A DNA stretch of 64,000 nucleotides, taken from positions 149,265-213,264 of the forward strand of contig NZ_KE387187.1 of NCBI RefSeq assembly GCF_000430645.1, written 5' to 3'. Origin of the DNA: Aquimarina latercula DSM 2041 (GTDB lineage: Bacteria > Bacteroidota > Bacteroidia > Flavobacteriales > Flavobacteriaceae). The notes under the pieces are model-generated. The model was not told the origin of the DNA. It ran no database searches and saw only the letters and a list, made by a program, of their open reading frames with translations. A program made the position numbers and the translations under genes. Of the stretch, positions 1-8,318 are shown piece after piece; the first letter of the stretch is position 1, and every line of letters starts with the position of its first letter.

Positions 1-1
1 T

Positions 2-70
2 AATCAAATCAGTAAAAAATTAAAAAACACAAACGGAAATATCTGGAATGCTAAAAGACGTTATAGGTAA
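2..70 (+). CDS. 3' end of an unidentified gene (partial)
   Basis: An open frame enters from the left edge and ends at a TAA, giving 22 residues that finish NAKRRYR. The tail is basic and contains GNIWNAKRRY, which loosely resembles GNIITGNKRY in the tiny ORF 40 bp downstream, so the two may be relatives. No start is visible and nothing identifies a function. It could be a chance open frame; the similarity to its neighbour is the only support. Confidence 0.35.
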   Translation, partial: NQISKKLKNTNGNIWNAKRRYR

Positions 71-110
71 TTCGGAAATCTAATTATTCATCAATCAAAA
101 ACTAATCATC

Positions 111-260
111 ATGAGAACTTTACAAAACATACGAAACATATCACGAAATAGTGGTACTCCGCAATATAGCAGATTCGTAAATTATATCACGCAATTCTAC
201 GATTATGAAGGAAATATTATTACTGGAAACAAACGGTACACTTACCAAGTTGAACGATAA
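111..260 (+). CDS. Small hypothetical protein (49 aa)
   Basis: This ATG-started frame encodes 49 residues rich in Asn, Tyr and Arg, starting MRTLQNIRNIS and ending KRYTYQVER. There is no signal peptide, membrane segment or recognised domain. It lies directly ahead of a strong hairpin terminator (269-310), which supports real transcription of this short region. Its C-terminal GNIITGNKRY resembles the tail of the partial frame to its left. Function unknown. Confidence 0.45.
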   Translation: MRTLQNIRNISRNSGTPQYSRFVNYITQFYDYEGNIITGNKRYTYQVER

Positions 261-268
261 AACAATAA

Positions 269-310
269 ACTGAATTATGGTATAAATTCCATAATTCAGT
301 TTTATTTTTT
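269..310. terminator. Rho-independent terminator, probably bidirectional
   Basis: A perfect 12-bp inverted repeat (ACTGAATTATGG at 269-280 and its complement at 289-300) encloses an 8-nt loop and is followed on the plus strand by TTTATTTTTT. It lies between the tiny plus-strand ORF and the 3' end of the minus-strand pdxH-like gene. On the minus strand it is followed by a weaker T-rich run, so it may serve both. Confidence 0.8.
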
Positions 311-934
311 ATATCCACTAAACTCTACATCTTTTCTAAACCATTCTTCTTTCTCCCAACTATGATCCAATGTTATTTTATAATTAACGATACTGGTAAC
401 ATCAGCTATCAAATCTTGTTTCATAAATTTTAAATAATGTGGCTTAACAATATATCCACCCCAATAATCAGGTTTAGTAATTTCTTTATTCCTAAATTGA
501 ATTCTATATTTTTTCAAACGTTCCTCTAATACGTTTCGAGAAACGATTACTTCGCTTTGATTAGATACCCAAGCACTTAATTTACTTCCTTCTGGACGAG
601 ATTCAAAATATCCTTCTGAAATATTTTCTGAAAGCTTCTCTGCCCTACCTAAAATTAATATTTGGCGTTTTGAGTTCACCCAATTAAACAGTAAAGAAAC
701 TTTACTGTCATTTGCGATAGCTTTTCCTTTTTCGCTATTGTAGTTTGTAAAAAACAGAAACCCTTCCCAAGTAAATTTTTTAAGCAATACTACCCTACTT
801 TTAGGAAAACCATCCAAACCTTTTGTCGACAATATCATGGCGTTCGTTTCATCTTCGGGATATGATTTATCTACTTCAAAAAACCATTTCTGAAAATGTT
901 CTATTGGATTGTGATCATCAGATCTATGCATCAT
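302..934 (-). CDS. pdxH: Pyridoxamine 5'-phosphate oxidase-family flavoprotein (PdxH-like)
   Basis: PdxH oxidises pyridoxamine- or pyridoxine-5'-phosphate to pyridoxal 5'-phosphate using FMN. The 210-residue protein has the family's FMN-binding core: SRVVLLK near residue 46, FFTNYNSEKGKAI, VSLLFNW and RQILILGRAEKLS, then the AWVSNQS segment and PDYWGGY near residue 157. The C-terminus is odd. The usual RLHDR substrate-binding motif after the WGG segment is absent and replaced by FMKQDLIADVTSIVNYK, so substrate choice may differ. The start codon overlaps the stop of the upstream copper ATPase (ATGA), indicating translational coupling. The family call is secure; the exact reaction is less so. 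Confidence 0.8.
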   Translation of the reverse strand: MMHRSDDHNPIEHFQKWFFEVDKSYPEDETNAMILSTKGLDGFPKSRVVLLKKFTWEGFLFFTNYNSEKGKAIANDSKVSLLFNWVNSKRQILILGRAEKLSENISEGYFESRPEGSKLSAWVSNQSEVIVSRNVLEERLKKYRIQFRNKEITKPDYWGGYIVKPHYLKFMKQDLIADVTSIVNYKITLDHSWEKEEWFRKDVEFSGYKK

Positions 935-3333
935 TGTTTGAGTTTTATCTTTCTTCCGATATAATTGGTTAAAATGGTTACATAAATAATTACAGAAATA
1001 GAGCTTAACGGCATTAGTATAGCCGCCACAATAGGAGATAGTTGCCCAGTAACAGCAAAATACAACCCTATAACATTATATAAGAAAGATAAAACAAAAC
1101 TTGATTTAATGACCTTCATTGTCTTTCTAGAAATTATTAAATATTGTGGAATTTTGTCAAATTGCGAAGCATCTAAAATAGCATCGCAGGCTGGAGAAAA
1201 AACATTCACATTCTCGGAAATAGCAATCCCTACATTACTTTGCGCCAAAGCACCTGCATCATTAAGACCATCGCCTATCATAATTACTTTTTGTCCAGAT
1301 TCTTGTAATGATTTGATATAATCTAATTTATCATCTGGCTTATGATTAAACTTTAATGTCGTTTTTTCTGGAAGTATATTTTTCAAATGTTCTCTTTCTC
1401 CTTCGTTATCTCCAGAAAGAATAGATAGTTTATATCCGCTATTAAGAATATCAAAAACATTCTTAATATTCTTTCTGTATTGGTTATGAAAAACATATCT
1501 CCCTTTATATTTATCATTCGTACTTATGTGCACATTGGTGTTTTGTGTTTCTGAAAATTGATTATTTCCAACAAAGTTCGAAGAACCTATTTTAATAGTA
1601 CTTTCAGATATCTTGGCCTCAATTCCTTTTCCTATGTGTTCCTGATATTCATCAAGCGTATAAATATCGTGATCTTCTAGTATTTTATATAATGCTCTAC
1701 TTAGCGGATGATTAGAAGCTCTTAGGCTATTTTTAAGTAATGATTCTTCTTCAGAAGTTAACTCGACTCCCTGATACTCGATATTACTTTCAGTATTAGT
1801 AGTAATAGTTCCAGTTTTATCAAATATTATACTATCCATTTGAGCTAATCGCTCTATTACATCCGCATTCCTTAAATAAAATTTATTTTTTCCAAAAATC
1901 CGCAACATATTTCCCAAAGTAAAAGGTCTAGCTAATGCCAATGCACAAGGACAAGCAATAATCAAAACAGCAGTAAAAACATTAATAGCTTTATTGATAT
2001 CAATAAAGAACCAAAAAAGGGTTGTGATTACGGCAATGCTCAAAATAATAAGTGTGAAATATTTACTAACCGCATCTGTTAGATTAGTAAAACCGATAGA
2101 CTTATCTTTTTTAAATACATCATTACTCCATAAACTCGTAAGATAACTTTGTTCTATAGTTTTAGTGGCTTCAATTTCTATAGCTCCATACAATTGCTTT
2201 CCTCCTGCAAAGAGTTTATCACCTGATACTTTGTCAACCCATTCACTTTCTCCGGTTACAAAACTATAATCGATTCTTGCTCTTCCTTTAATCAATACAG
2301 CATCTACAGGTATTAGCTCTTCATTACGTATAAGCAATCGGTCACCTTCTTTGATGTCATACAGCTGAATACCTTCTTCAATATATTTCTTATTGTTTTT
2401 AGTACGAACTAATCTTGTAACTGCAATTGGAAAATAGGATTTATAATCTCTTTCAAAAGATAAAAAAGAATAGGTTTTTTGTTGAAAAAATTTACCTAAC
2501 AATAAGAAAAACACCAACCCAGTCAAACTATCAAAAAAGCCTGTTCCCAAATCAAATATAATTTCAGAGGTGCTTCGAATAAAAAGTACTGCAATACCCA
2601 ATGCTATAGGCACATCTATATTCAATATTTTAGATTTTAGTCCCTTATATGCAGAAATAAAATAATCCTGAGCTGCATAGAAAACAACAGGTAACGAGAA
2701 GGCAAACATTAACCAACGGAATACATGTTTATACTGTTCTAACCAATATTCTGATACCTCAAAATACTCAGGAAAAGATAAAAACATAACATTACCAAAT
2801 GCAAATCCAGCAATTCCTAACTTATATATCAAACTTCTGATATTATTCTTTTTACCTTCTGAATAATCATCTAAGCTTATATATGGCTCATAACCAATCG
2901 AATTAAGAAGTATAATAACTTTTTTTAGCGATGATTTTTCTTTATTAAAGGTGATTCGAACTGTCTTCTTTGGAAAATTGACCTGTGAATTAATAATAGA
3001 AGGTTCTAACTTATGTAGATTCTCTAAAACCCAAATACATGAGCTACAATGTATATCAGGAATATAAAGTGTACAAATTGCTGTAGTATCATCACTAAAC
3101 TCAATTAATTTTTCTGCGATAGAAATAGTATCAAGATAATCATATTTTTTTTCAATCTCTTTAGGAATGTTACCAGGTGCAGATTGTAGATCATAATAAC
3201 AATCTAAATTATTACTAGAAAAAATATCATATACTGTTTTACATCCATTACAGCAGAATGTTTTCTGATCGTACGTAATTCCTAATGCAGCATCACAATC
3301 ACTTCCACAATGATAACATGTAGATTCTATCAT
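931..3333 (-). CDS. ccoI: Copper-type P-type ATPase, CcoI/FixI-like
   Basis: This 800-residue P1B ATPase is the type used to load copper during assembly of cbb3 cytochrome oxidase. The N-terminus has a Cys-rich CYHC...CCNGC segment (residues 6-31), typical of CcoI in Bacteroidota, followed by a metal-binding domain with CSSCIW near residue 95. The transport CPC motif is at 461-463, the phosphorylated aspartate is in DKTGT at 505, SNHPL gives the HP motif, and GDGLND begins at 687. Paired hydrophobic segments lie N-terminal to CPC and at the C-terminus. No ccoN, ccoO or ccoS gene follows, only the overlapping pdxH-like gene. A Crp/Fnr-type palindrome sits about 50 bp upstream, which would suit oxygen-responsive control. 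Confidence 0.88.
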   Translation of the reverse strand: MIESTCYHCGSDCDAALGITYDQKTFCCNGCKTVYDIFSSNNLDCYYDLQSAPGNIPKEIEKKYDYLDTISIAEKLIEFSDDTTAICTLYIPDIHCSSCIWVLENLHKLEPSIINSQVNFPKKTVRITFNKEKSSLKKVIILLNSIGYEPYISLDDYSEGKKNNIRSLIYKLGIAGFAFGNVMFLSFPEYFEVSEYWLEQYKHVFRWLMFAFSLPVVFYAAQDYFISAYKGLKSKILNIDVPIALGIAVLFIRSTSEIIFDLGTGFFDSLTGLVFFLLLGKFFQQKTYSFLSFERDYKSYFPIAVTRLVRTKNNKKYIEEGIQLYDIKEGDRLLIRNEELIPVDAVLIKGRARIDYSFVTGESEWVDKVSGDKLFAGGKQLYGAIEIEATKTIEQSYLTSLWSNDVFKKDKSIGFTNLTDAVSKYFTLIILSIAVITTLFWFFIDINKAINVFTAVLIIACPCALALARPFTLGNMLRIFGKNKFYLRNADVIERLAQMDSIIFDKTGTITTNTESNIEYQGVELTSEEESLLKNSLRASNHPLSRALYKILEDHDIYTLDEYQEHIGKGIEAKISESTIKIGSSNFVGNNQFSETQNTNVHISTNDKYKGRYVFHNQYRKNIKNVFDILNSGYKLSILSGDNEGEREHLKNILPEKTTLKFNHKPDDKLDYIKSLQESGQKVIMIGDGLNDAGALAQSNVGIAISENVNVFSPACDAILDASQFDKIPQYLIISRKTMKVIKSSFVLSFLYNVIGLYFAVTGQLSPIVAAILMPLSSISVIIYVTILTNYIGRKIKLKQ

Positions 3334-3383
3334 AAGTATCTAATTTGAAATACAAAAATGAAAAAGACAACAAGTATATAATA

Positions 3384-3426
3384 TGATAAAAATCATAGTT
3401 TTAGCTCTAACGAAGATTTAGTTTTG
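3384..3426 (+). promoter_or_regulatory. Crp/Fnr-type operator and -7 element, stress regulon site 1
   Basis: The palindrome TGAT-AAAA-ATCA lies at 3384-3395 and a perfect Bacteroidota -7 element, TAGTTTTG, at 3419-3426. The palindrome centre is 29.5 bp from the first base of the -7 element, the same distance as at nine other promoters in this window. On the minus strand the same distance leads to CATTTTTG (3360 down to 3353), one mismatch from TAnnTTTG, so the site may also drive the divergent ccoI. Confidence 0.8.
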
Positions 3427-3451
3427 GAATATCACTTTAAAACTACTGATG

Positions 3452-4363
3452 ATGAAACGGATTCTATTACCAACTGATTTTTCTGACAATTCTTGGAATG
3501 CTATTGACTACGCTACAGAACTCTTTAAAGATGAAGACTGTATCTTCTTTCTATTAAATGCTTATAGTAAGATTATTTATGAATCAGTGCATATTTCCGA
3601 TGTACCTCACAAGCGAAGTATTGAAAATACTATAAAAACGAATGCTATAACCAACCTAGAACATATAAAGAAAACTATTAAACACACTACCATCAATGAA
3701 AGACATAAATTTAATATCATTGCATCGTTTGGAACGCTAACTGAAGTAATACAAGAGTTTGTGAAATCTAAAAAAATAGATCTTGTCATTATGGGAACAA
3801 AAGGTGCATCCGGAACAAAAGAGGTATTTATGGGTAGTAATACTGTTCGTATTATTAATACTATCAAAAATTGTCCTGTTATAGCCGTTCCCGAAAACTT
3901 TACCTTTATATCAAAACCATCGGAGATTACATTTGCTACAGATTTCACTCATTTCTATAGCAAAGAAGAGCTTCAACCTATAGTAGAATTAGCAAAATCA
4001 TTTGACGCAACCATTAGAATAGTTTATATACAACAACAAAAGGGTGTTCTAACAGAAGAACAAAAATTTAATTTAAGAATGCTTCAAAAATACTTTAAAG
4101 ACATTACCTATTATCAACACACCCTTTCTAAAAGCGACTCAATTTCAAAATCAATACAGGTTTTCTCTGAAGAGCTTGACATTTATCTACTTGCCATGCT
4201 AAATTATAAACATAGCTTTATGGACAGACTTACTAGAGAACCTGTAATTAAAAATATGGCATTCCATACGCAAATACCCTTATTGGTAATTCCTGAATTG
4301 GGTATTAGTTCTGCCCTTTCTAAGACTATAAAAAGTAATTCTAAACTAGAAGAAATTAAATAG
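3452..4363 (+). CDS. Universal stress protein, tandem-domain (copy 1)
   Basis: This roughly 300-residue protein has two UspA-like alpha/beta domains. The first (residues 1-150) begins KRILLPTDFSDNSWNAI and carries an intact ATP-binding signature, MGTKGASGTKEVFMGSNT near residue 115. The second (about 155-290) begins ITFATDF and ends LNYKHSFMDRLTREPVIKN...TQIPLLVIPE, a block shared by all the copies. I prefer the second of two adjacent ATGs, because every paralogue here starts M(K/R)(K/R)IL. The gene is the first of six in a row and has its own operator-promoter. Its first 35 coding bases match copy 3 exactly, suggesting recent duplication or conversion. The role is probably ATP-dependent stress or energy-limitation signalling in the cytoplasm. 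Confidence 0.9.
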   Translation: MKRILLPTDFSDNSWNAIDYATELFKDEDCIFFLLNAYSKIIYESVHISDVPHKRSIENTIKTNAITNLEHIKKTIKHTTINERHKFNIIASFGTLTEVIQEFVKSKKIDLVIMGTKGASGTKEVFMGSNTVRIINTIKNCPVIAVPENFTFISKPSEITFATDFTHFYSKEELQPIVELAKSFDATIRIVYIQQQKGVLTEEQKFNLRMLQKYFKDITYYQHTLSKSDSISKSIQVFSEELDIYLLAMLNYKHSFMDRLTREPVIKNMAFHTQIPLLVIPELGISSALSKTIKSNSKLEEIK

Positions 4364-4387
4364 TATTTCAAACTTTCTTAAATAAGA

Positions 4388-4425
4388 ATAATTGGTCATT
4401 ATTATTACTAATAATGACCAATTAT
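4388..4425. terminator. Long perfect hairpin after USP copy 1
   Basis: A perfect 17-bp inverted repeat (arms 4388-4404 and 4409-4425) flanks a 4-nt loop. No clear T-tract follows, so it may be a processing, stabilising or weak termination element rather than a standard terminator. It separates USP copy 1 from the separately promoted copy 2. Confidence 0.55.
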
Positions 4426-4527
4426 AACAATCAAAGTTGTTGTTTAGATCTTCATATTTTTTATTAGAAAACAACCAAAGCATATTAATTATCAATCAGG
4501 ATAACTGATCTTTTAAAAGTAAGTAGC

Positions 4528-4570
4528 TGATAAAAGTCATAGTTTAAAATTCTATTCTTCTCTAGTTTTG
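4528..4570 (+). promoter_or_regulatory. Crp/Fnr-type operator and -7 element, stress regulon site 2
   Basis: TGAT-AAAA-GTCA (4528-4539) is followed, 29.5 bp from its centre, by TAGTTTTG (4563-4570). The -7 element overlaps the TTG at 4568 that would be the longest-frame start of the next gene. This argues that translation really begins at the ATG at 4598. Confidence 0.8.
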
Positions 4571-4597
4571 AGAAAACAACTAATAATAGTTAGAATA

Positions 4598-5446
4598 ATG
4601 AGAAAAATATTAATTCCCACGGATTTTTCAGAAAATGCAATGAATGCAATTAAATATGCAACAGAGCTATTTAAATATGAAAAGAGTGAGTTTTTTATCT
4701 TTCATGCCTATGCAGATGAAGTATATGATAGTAATGAGCTAGTTTCTAGAGAAACTTTAGAAAAACTAAAAGAACAGACACACAAAAACTCTGATAACCA
4801 GTTAGAAAAAATACTATCTACACTGCTTACGATTTCTCCAAACCCTAGGCATGAATATAAAATCTTATCAATTTTTGGAACACTCGTAGATGAAGCTAAT
4901 GATCTCGTTGATCGAGAAAATATAGACATCCTTATTATGGGCACCAAAGGTAAAACAGATGATCGTGACATTACATTTGGGAGCAATACATTACAAGTAC
5001 TTAAATATGTAAAATCTCCTGTATTAGTAATACCAGAAAATTATAAGTATCAACAACCAAAAAACATTCTTTTTCCTACAGATTATATGTTGCCTTATAA
5101 AAGACGAGAATTAAAATTACTCAGTACATTGTCTAAAAGTTTTAGATCTTCTATTAATTTTTTATATGTGTCGAAATATAAAAAACTTTCTATTCGACAA
5201 GAAGATAATAAAGTCTTTATTCGAGAATGTTTACCAGATGCAGAAATATTCTTTCATACTATTGATGATAAAGATGTAACTACGGCTACAAATCAATTTA
5301 TTGAAAAAAACGAAATCAACATGTTAGTTATGGTAAACTCTAGACATTCATATCTTGAATGTGTATTACACCAATCCACCATAGATCAGATTGGGTTACA
5401 TATAAAAATACCATTTCTAACTATGCAAAATTTACAACGAAATTAA
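4598..5446 (+). CDS. Universal stress protein, tandem-domain (copy 2)
   Basis: This protein of about 282 residues has two USP domains and begins MRKILIPTDFSENAMNAIKYATELF. The nucleotide-binding loop is altered: MGTKGKTDDRDITFGSNT has Asp where the second conserved Gly of the G-x2-G-x9-G(S/T) signature belongs, so ATP binding may be weakened. The second domain starts ILFPTDYMLPYKRREL and ends in the shared NSRHSYLECVLHQSTIDQIG...IKIPFL block. The ATG was chosen over an upstream in-frame TTG because that TTG lies inside the promoter -7 element. It probably heads an operon with copies 3 (12 bp downstream) and 4 (45 bp further). Confidence 0.9.
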   Translation: MRKILIPTDFSENAMNAIKYATELFKYEKSEFFIFHAYADEVYDSNELVSRETLEKLKEQTHKNSDNQLEKILSTLLTISPNPRHEYKILSIFGTLVDEANDLVDRENIDILIMGTKGKTDDRDITFGSNTLQVLKYVKSPVLVIPENYKYQQPKNILFPTDYMLPYKRRELKLLSTLSKSFRSSINFLYVSKYKKLSIRQEDNKVFIRECLPDAEIFFHTIDDKDVTTATNQFIEKNEINMLVMVNSRHSYLECVLHQSTIDQIGLHIKIPFLTMQNLQRN

Positions 5447-5458
5447 ATTACAAGAATT

Positions 5459-6376
5459 ATGAAACGGATTCTATTACCAACTGATTTTTCTGATAATGCA
5501 TATAACGCAATACGATATGCGATGCAATTTTTCAGAAACGAAAAATGCACATTTTACCTCCTTAACACCTTTACACCAGTGTCATATAACATAGGATATC
5601 TTATAGAAAATCCAATGCCATATGGTTTGGAAGATATCGCAAGGATGAATTCAGAAAAAGAGATCGAACTTATAGAGACTAAAATAAAAGAAGAATTCAA
5701 CAACTCAAAACATAGTTTTGAAAGAATTTCTGCCTTTAATATGTTAATTAATGAGATTAAAGATACAGTAGAGCGTTATGATATAGATTTGATCGTAATG
5801 GGGACCAAAGGAACAACAGGTGCCAAAGAAATATTTATTGGAACCCATACCATGTATACAATCAAAAATGTAACATGTCCTGTATTAGCAGTGCCTTCGG
5901 GTTTCGAGTTTGAAGAACCAAAAGAAATCCTCTTCCCTACAGATTATTACCTTAGTTCAACTAATAAATATCTTTCTTTTATAAAAAACATCTGTGATAA
6001 TCACACATCAAGACTACATATTCTTAATGCATATTATGGTATCCCATTAGATAAAGATCAGGAAAAGATAAAAGATTTCGTGGATAACTATTTTAAAAAC
6101 AATGCTCATATTTTTCATATTGCAGATGGCATGGATGTTATAGAAGCGATTGAAGATTTCCAAAAAATGAATATCATAAATATGCTTGTTATGGTACATA
6201 ATAAACATTCTTTTTTTGAAAACCTTTTGTTTAAACCTGTAATTAATCAAATAGCACATCACACTAACATTCCATTTTTAGTAATCCCTTCAGAAAAAAG
6301 AATAGGATCAAATAAAAAAAGTGATCACATCGACATAAAAGGAAAAGAAAAAGAGAACCAAGATATAATCATATAA
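5459..6376 (+). CDS. Universal stress protein, tandem-domain (copy 3)
   Basis: This 305-residue double USP begins KRILLPTDFSDNAYNAIRYA. The loop MGTKGTTGAKEIFIGTHT keeps the ATP-type signature. The second domain starts ILFPTDYYLSSTN and carries MVHNKHSFFENLLFKPVINQIAHHTNIPFLVIP. A lysine-rich tail of about 20 residues extends past the point where the paralogues stop. Translation starts 12 bp after copy 2, so the two are cotranscribed. The first 35 coding bases are identical to those of copy 1, marking these two as the most recently related 5' ends in the array. Confidence 0.9.
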   Translation: MKRILLPTDFSDNAYNAIRYAMQFFRNEKCTFYLLNTFTPVSYNIGYLIENPMPYGLEDIARMNSEKEIELIETKIKEEFNNSKHSFERISAFNMLINEIKDTVERYDIDLIVMGTKGTTGAKEIFIGTHTMYTIKNVTCPVLAVPSGFEFEEPKEILFPTDYYLSSTNKYLSFIKNICDNHTSRLHILNAYYGIPLDKDQEKIKDFVDNYFKNNAHIFHIADGMDVIEAIEDFQKMNIINMLVMVHNKHSFFENLLFKPVINQIAHHTNIPFLVIPSEKRIGSNKKSDHIDIKGKEKENQDIII

Positions 6377-6421
6377 CAAAAAGTCAGAATAGTTAGGTGA
6401 ATAAGAATACGTTATAGAAAG

Positions 6422-7273
6422 ATGAAAAAAATATTAGTAACAACAGATTTTTCTAACAAAGCTTGGAATGCTCTTGTATATATCCTTGAATTATATAAGA
6501 ACATTCCTTGCGAACTTCATATTCTTAATACGTATGATCTAAATTCTGCCCAATTAGTTACTACGGTAAGCTCACAAAGAGTTGGTCATTTCTATACATC
6601 TATCAAGATAATGTCAGAAGATCGATTAAAAAAAACTCTAGAAGATATTCAAAACACCAAACTCTCTAAAAATCATACATTTCAGACAGTTTCTAAACCT
6701 GGTTCATTAACCAAAGTTTTAAGACAAATGACTGCACAGTACAAGTTTGACTTGATTCTAATGGGTTCCAAAAAAGTTTCAAATTCGAAACAATTATTTT
6801 TAGGAAGTACTGTAAAAAGAGTTTTAGAAAGTGAATTTAACACCCCTATCCTTATAATTCCTGAAGATGTAATTTTTAAGCCAATTAATAATATAGCATT
6901 TGCTACAAATTTCGAAAGGATTTATTATAAATCAGAAATTAATCCAATTATTGATTTAGCCAAACACAATAATGCCACTGTAAAAATGGTCCGTGTTTAC
7001 GATGGATCAAAACTAAATACAGTACAACATTATAACACCACCACTCTAGAGGGCTTTTTCAGAAATGTGAAATTTGATTTTCACATGATACCAGATTCTT
7101 CTAATATAGAAATTGGAATTCAATCTTTCATAGAAGAACAAGAAATAGACCTATTAGCAATGATTACATATAAGCATAATTTTATTGAACGACTAACCAG
7201 AGAAGCTGTTATCAAAAAAATAACATTCCACACCAAAATTCCTTTCCTAGTAATTCCCGCAGATCATATCTAA
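6422..7273 (+). CDS. Universal stress protein, tandem-domain (copy 4), degenerate ATP loop
   Basis: This 283-residue protein begins KKILVTTDFSNKAWNALVYI. Its loop reads MGSKKVSNSKQLFLGSTV: two of the three glycines of the USP ATP-binding signature are gone, so it is likely a non-ATP-binding member. The second domain starts IAFATNFERIYYKSE and keeps ITYKHNFIERLTREAVIKKITFHTKIPFLVIP. There is no palindrome in the 45 bp upstream, so it is probably the last gene of the copy 2-3-4 unit. Alternation of binding and non-binding USPs would permit mixed dimers; that is inference. Confidence 0.88.
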   Translation: MKKILVTTDFSNKAWNALVYILELYKNIPCELHILNTYDLNSAQLVTTVSSQRVGHFYTSIKIMSEDRLKKTLEDIQNTKLSKNHTFQTVSKPGSLTKVLRQMTAQYKFDLILMGSKKVSNSKQLFLGSTVKRVLESEFNTPILIIPEDVIFKPINNIAFATNFERIYYKSEINPIIDLAKHNNATVKMVRVYDGSKLNTVQHYNTTTLEGFFRNVKFDFHMIPDSSNIEIGIQSFIEEQEIDLLAMITYKHNFIERLTREAVIKKITFHTKIPFLVIPADHI

Positions 7274-7333
7274 CTATAGAGATAATTAATTAGTAATCAC
7301 CTCCAAAAAGGTACTGTTATTTTATTTCAAATA

Positions 7334-7376
7334 TGAGAATTATCATAGTATTCATAGTGTTTAAAAAATACTTTTA
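7334..7376 (+). promoter_or_regulatory. Crp/Fnr-type operator and -7 element, stress regulon site 3
   Basis: TGAG-AATT-ATCA (7334-7345) differs from the other sites at one base of the left half. TACTTTTA (7369-7376) follows at the invariant 29.5-bp distance. It lies in the 129-bp gap before USP copy 5. Confidence 0.72.
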
Positions 7377-7402
7377 TAGTAAATAAACAAAACTAAAAAA
7401 CA

Positions 7403-8251
7403 ATGAAAAGAATACTTGTTCCCACCGATTTTTCAGACAACGCTTATAGTGCTCTTTTTTATGCTACAAGATTATTCCAGAATCAACCGTGTCAATTTTA
7501 TATTCTTAATACTTTCGAAGTCAATACACCAGTACTTACTGGTAGAATTGATACAAGCAAAGGAGATGCAACATATCAAAAACTAAGTGCGACATCTATT
7601 GACGCTTTAGCAACAACATTTCATTCAATCGTTAGAGATTCGGAAGATCTTAAACATACCTTCGAAACTATCTCTATATCAAAAGATTTAACAGAAACAA
7701 TTAACAAAACTATCAAAAATAAGGATATTGATTTGGTCGTTATGGGTACAAAAGGAGTTACTGGTGCTGCCTCTCTTTTTATGGGAAGTAATACCGTAAA
7801 AGTGGTACAAAAAATAAAACATTGTCCTGTTTTAATTGTTCCTAATGAGTTTGATTTTGATAAACCAATAGAAATTGCATTTCCTACTGATTTTAAACGT
7901 TTTTATCTAGAAGCAGAAATAAAGCCATTATTGGATATCGCCTCTTTATTTGATTCCAACATACGTATTTTTCATATCAACGAAGATGAAAATTTAGACG
8001 ATATACAAGAATATAATTATAATCTATTGAAACGACATCTTTCAAAATTCACCCATAGTATACATTGGATTTCTAAAACTGGACAAAAGACTTCACTAAT
8101 CAATGAATTCATTGATGAATTTGATATCAACTTGGCTATTATGATTAATTACAAACATAGTTTAATAGAAACCATAACACATGAACCTGTAATTAAAAAA
8201 ATAGGATTCCATCCATCCATACCTTTTTTGGTAATTCCTGATGCTACCTGA
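7403..8251 (+). CDS. Universal stress protein, tandem-domain (copy 5)
   Basis: This 282-residue double USP begins KRILVPTDFSDNAYSALFYATRLF. The loop MGTKGVTGAASLFMGSNTVKVV is intact, so nucleotide binding is expected. The second domain starts IAFPTDFKRFYLEAE and ends INYKHSLIETITHEPVIKKIGFHPSIPFLVIPD. It has its own operator-promoter upstream. Its TGA stop codon is itself the first three bases of the next operator palindrome (8249-8260), so coding and regulatory sequence are packed together. Confidence 0.9.
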   Translation: MKRILVPTDFSDNAYSALFYATRLFQNQPCQFYILNTFEVNTPVLTGRIDTSKGDATYQKLSATSIDALATTFHSIVRDSEDLKHTFETISISKDLTETINKTIKNKDIDLVVMGTKGVTGAASLFMGSNTVKVVQKIKHCPVLIVPNEFDFDKPIEIAFPTDFKRFYLEAEIKPLLDIASLFDSNIRIFHINEDENLDDIQEYNYNLLKRHLSKFTHSIHWISKTGQKTSLINEFIDEFDINLAIMINYKHSLIETITHEPVIKKIGFHPSIPFLVIPDAT

Positions 8252-8291
8252 TAATTATCATATTTTTTAACTATGATCAATTATATATTTA
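8249..8291 (+). promoter_or_regulatory. Crp/Fnr-type operator and -7 element, stress regulon site 4
   Basis: TGAT-AATT-ATCA (8249-8260) is a perfect palindrome that includes the stop codon of USP copy 5. TATATTTA (8284-8291) lies 29.5 bp from its centre and precedes USP copy 6. Confidence 0.78.
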
Positions 8292-8318
8292 TCTCATTAA
8301 TCTTTAAAAACCGATCTG

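Noticed and set aside
1109..1321. Plus-strand open frame of 70 codons inside the copper ATPase gene
   Set aside because: It is antisense to a well-supported P-type ATPase and its translation has no domain or signal. Many similar shadow frames elsewhere were left out for the same reason.
4568..4597. TTG at 4568 as the start of USP copy 2
   Set aside because: It lies inside the -7 element TAGTTTTG, and the ATG at 4598 aligns with the starts of all paralogues.
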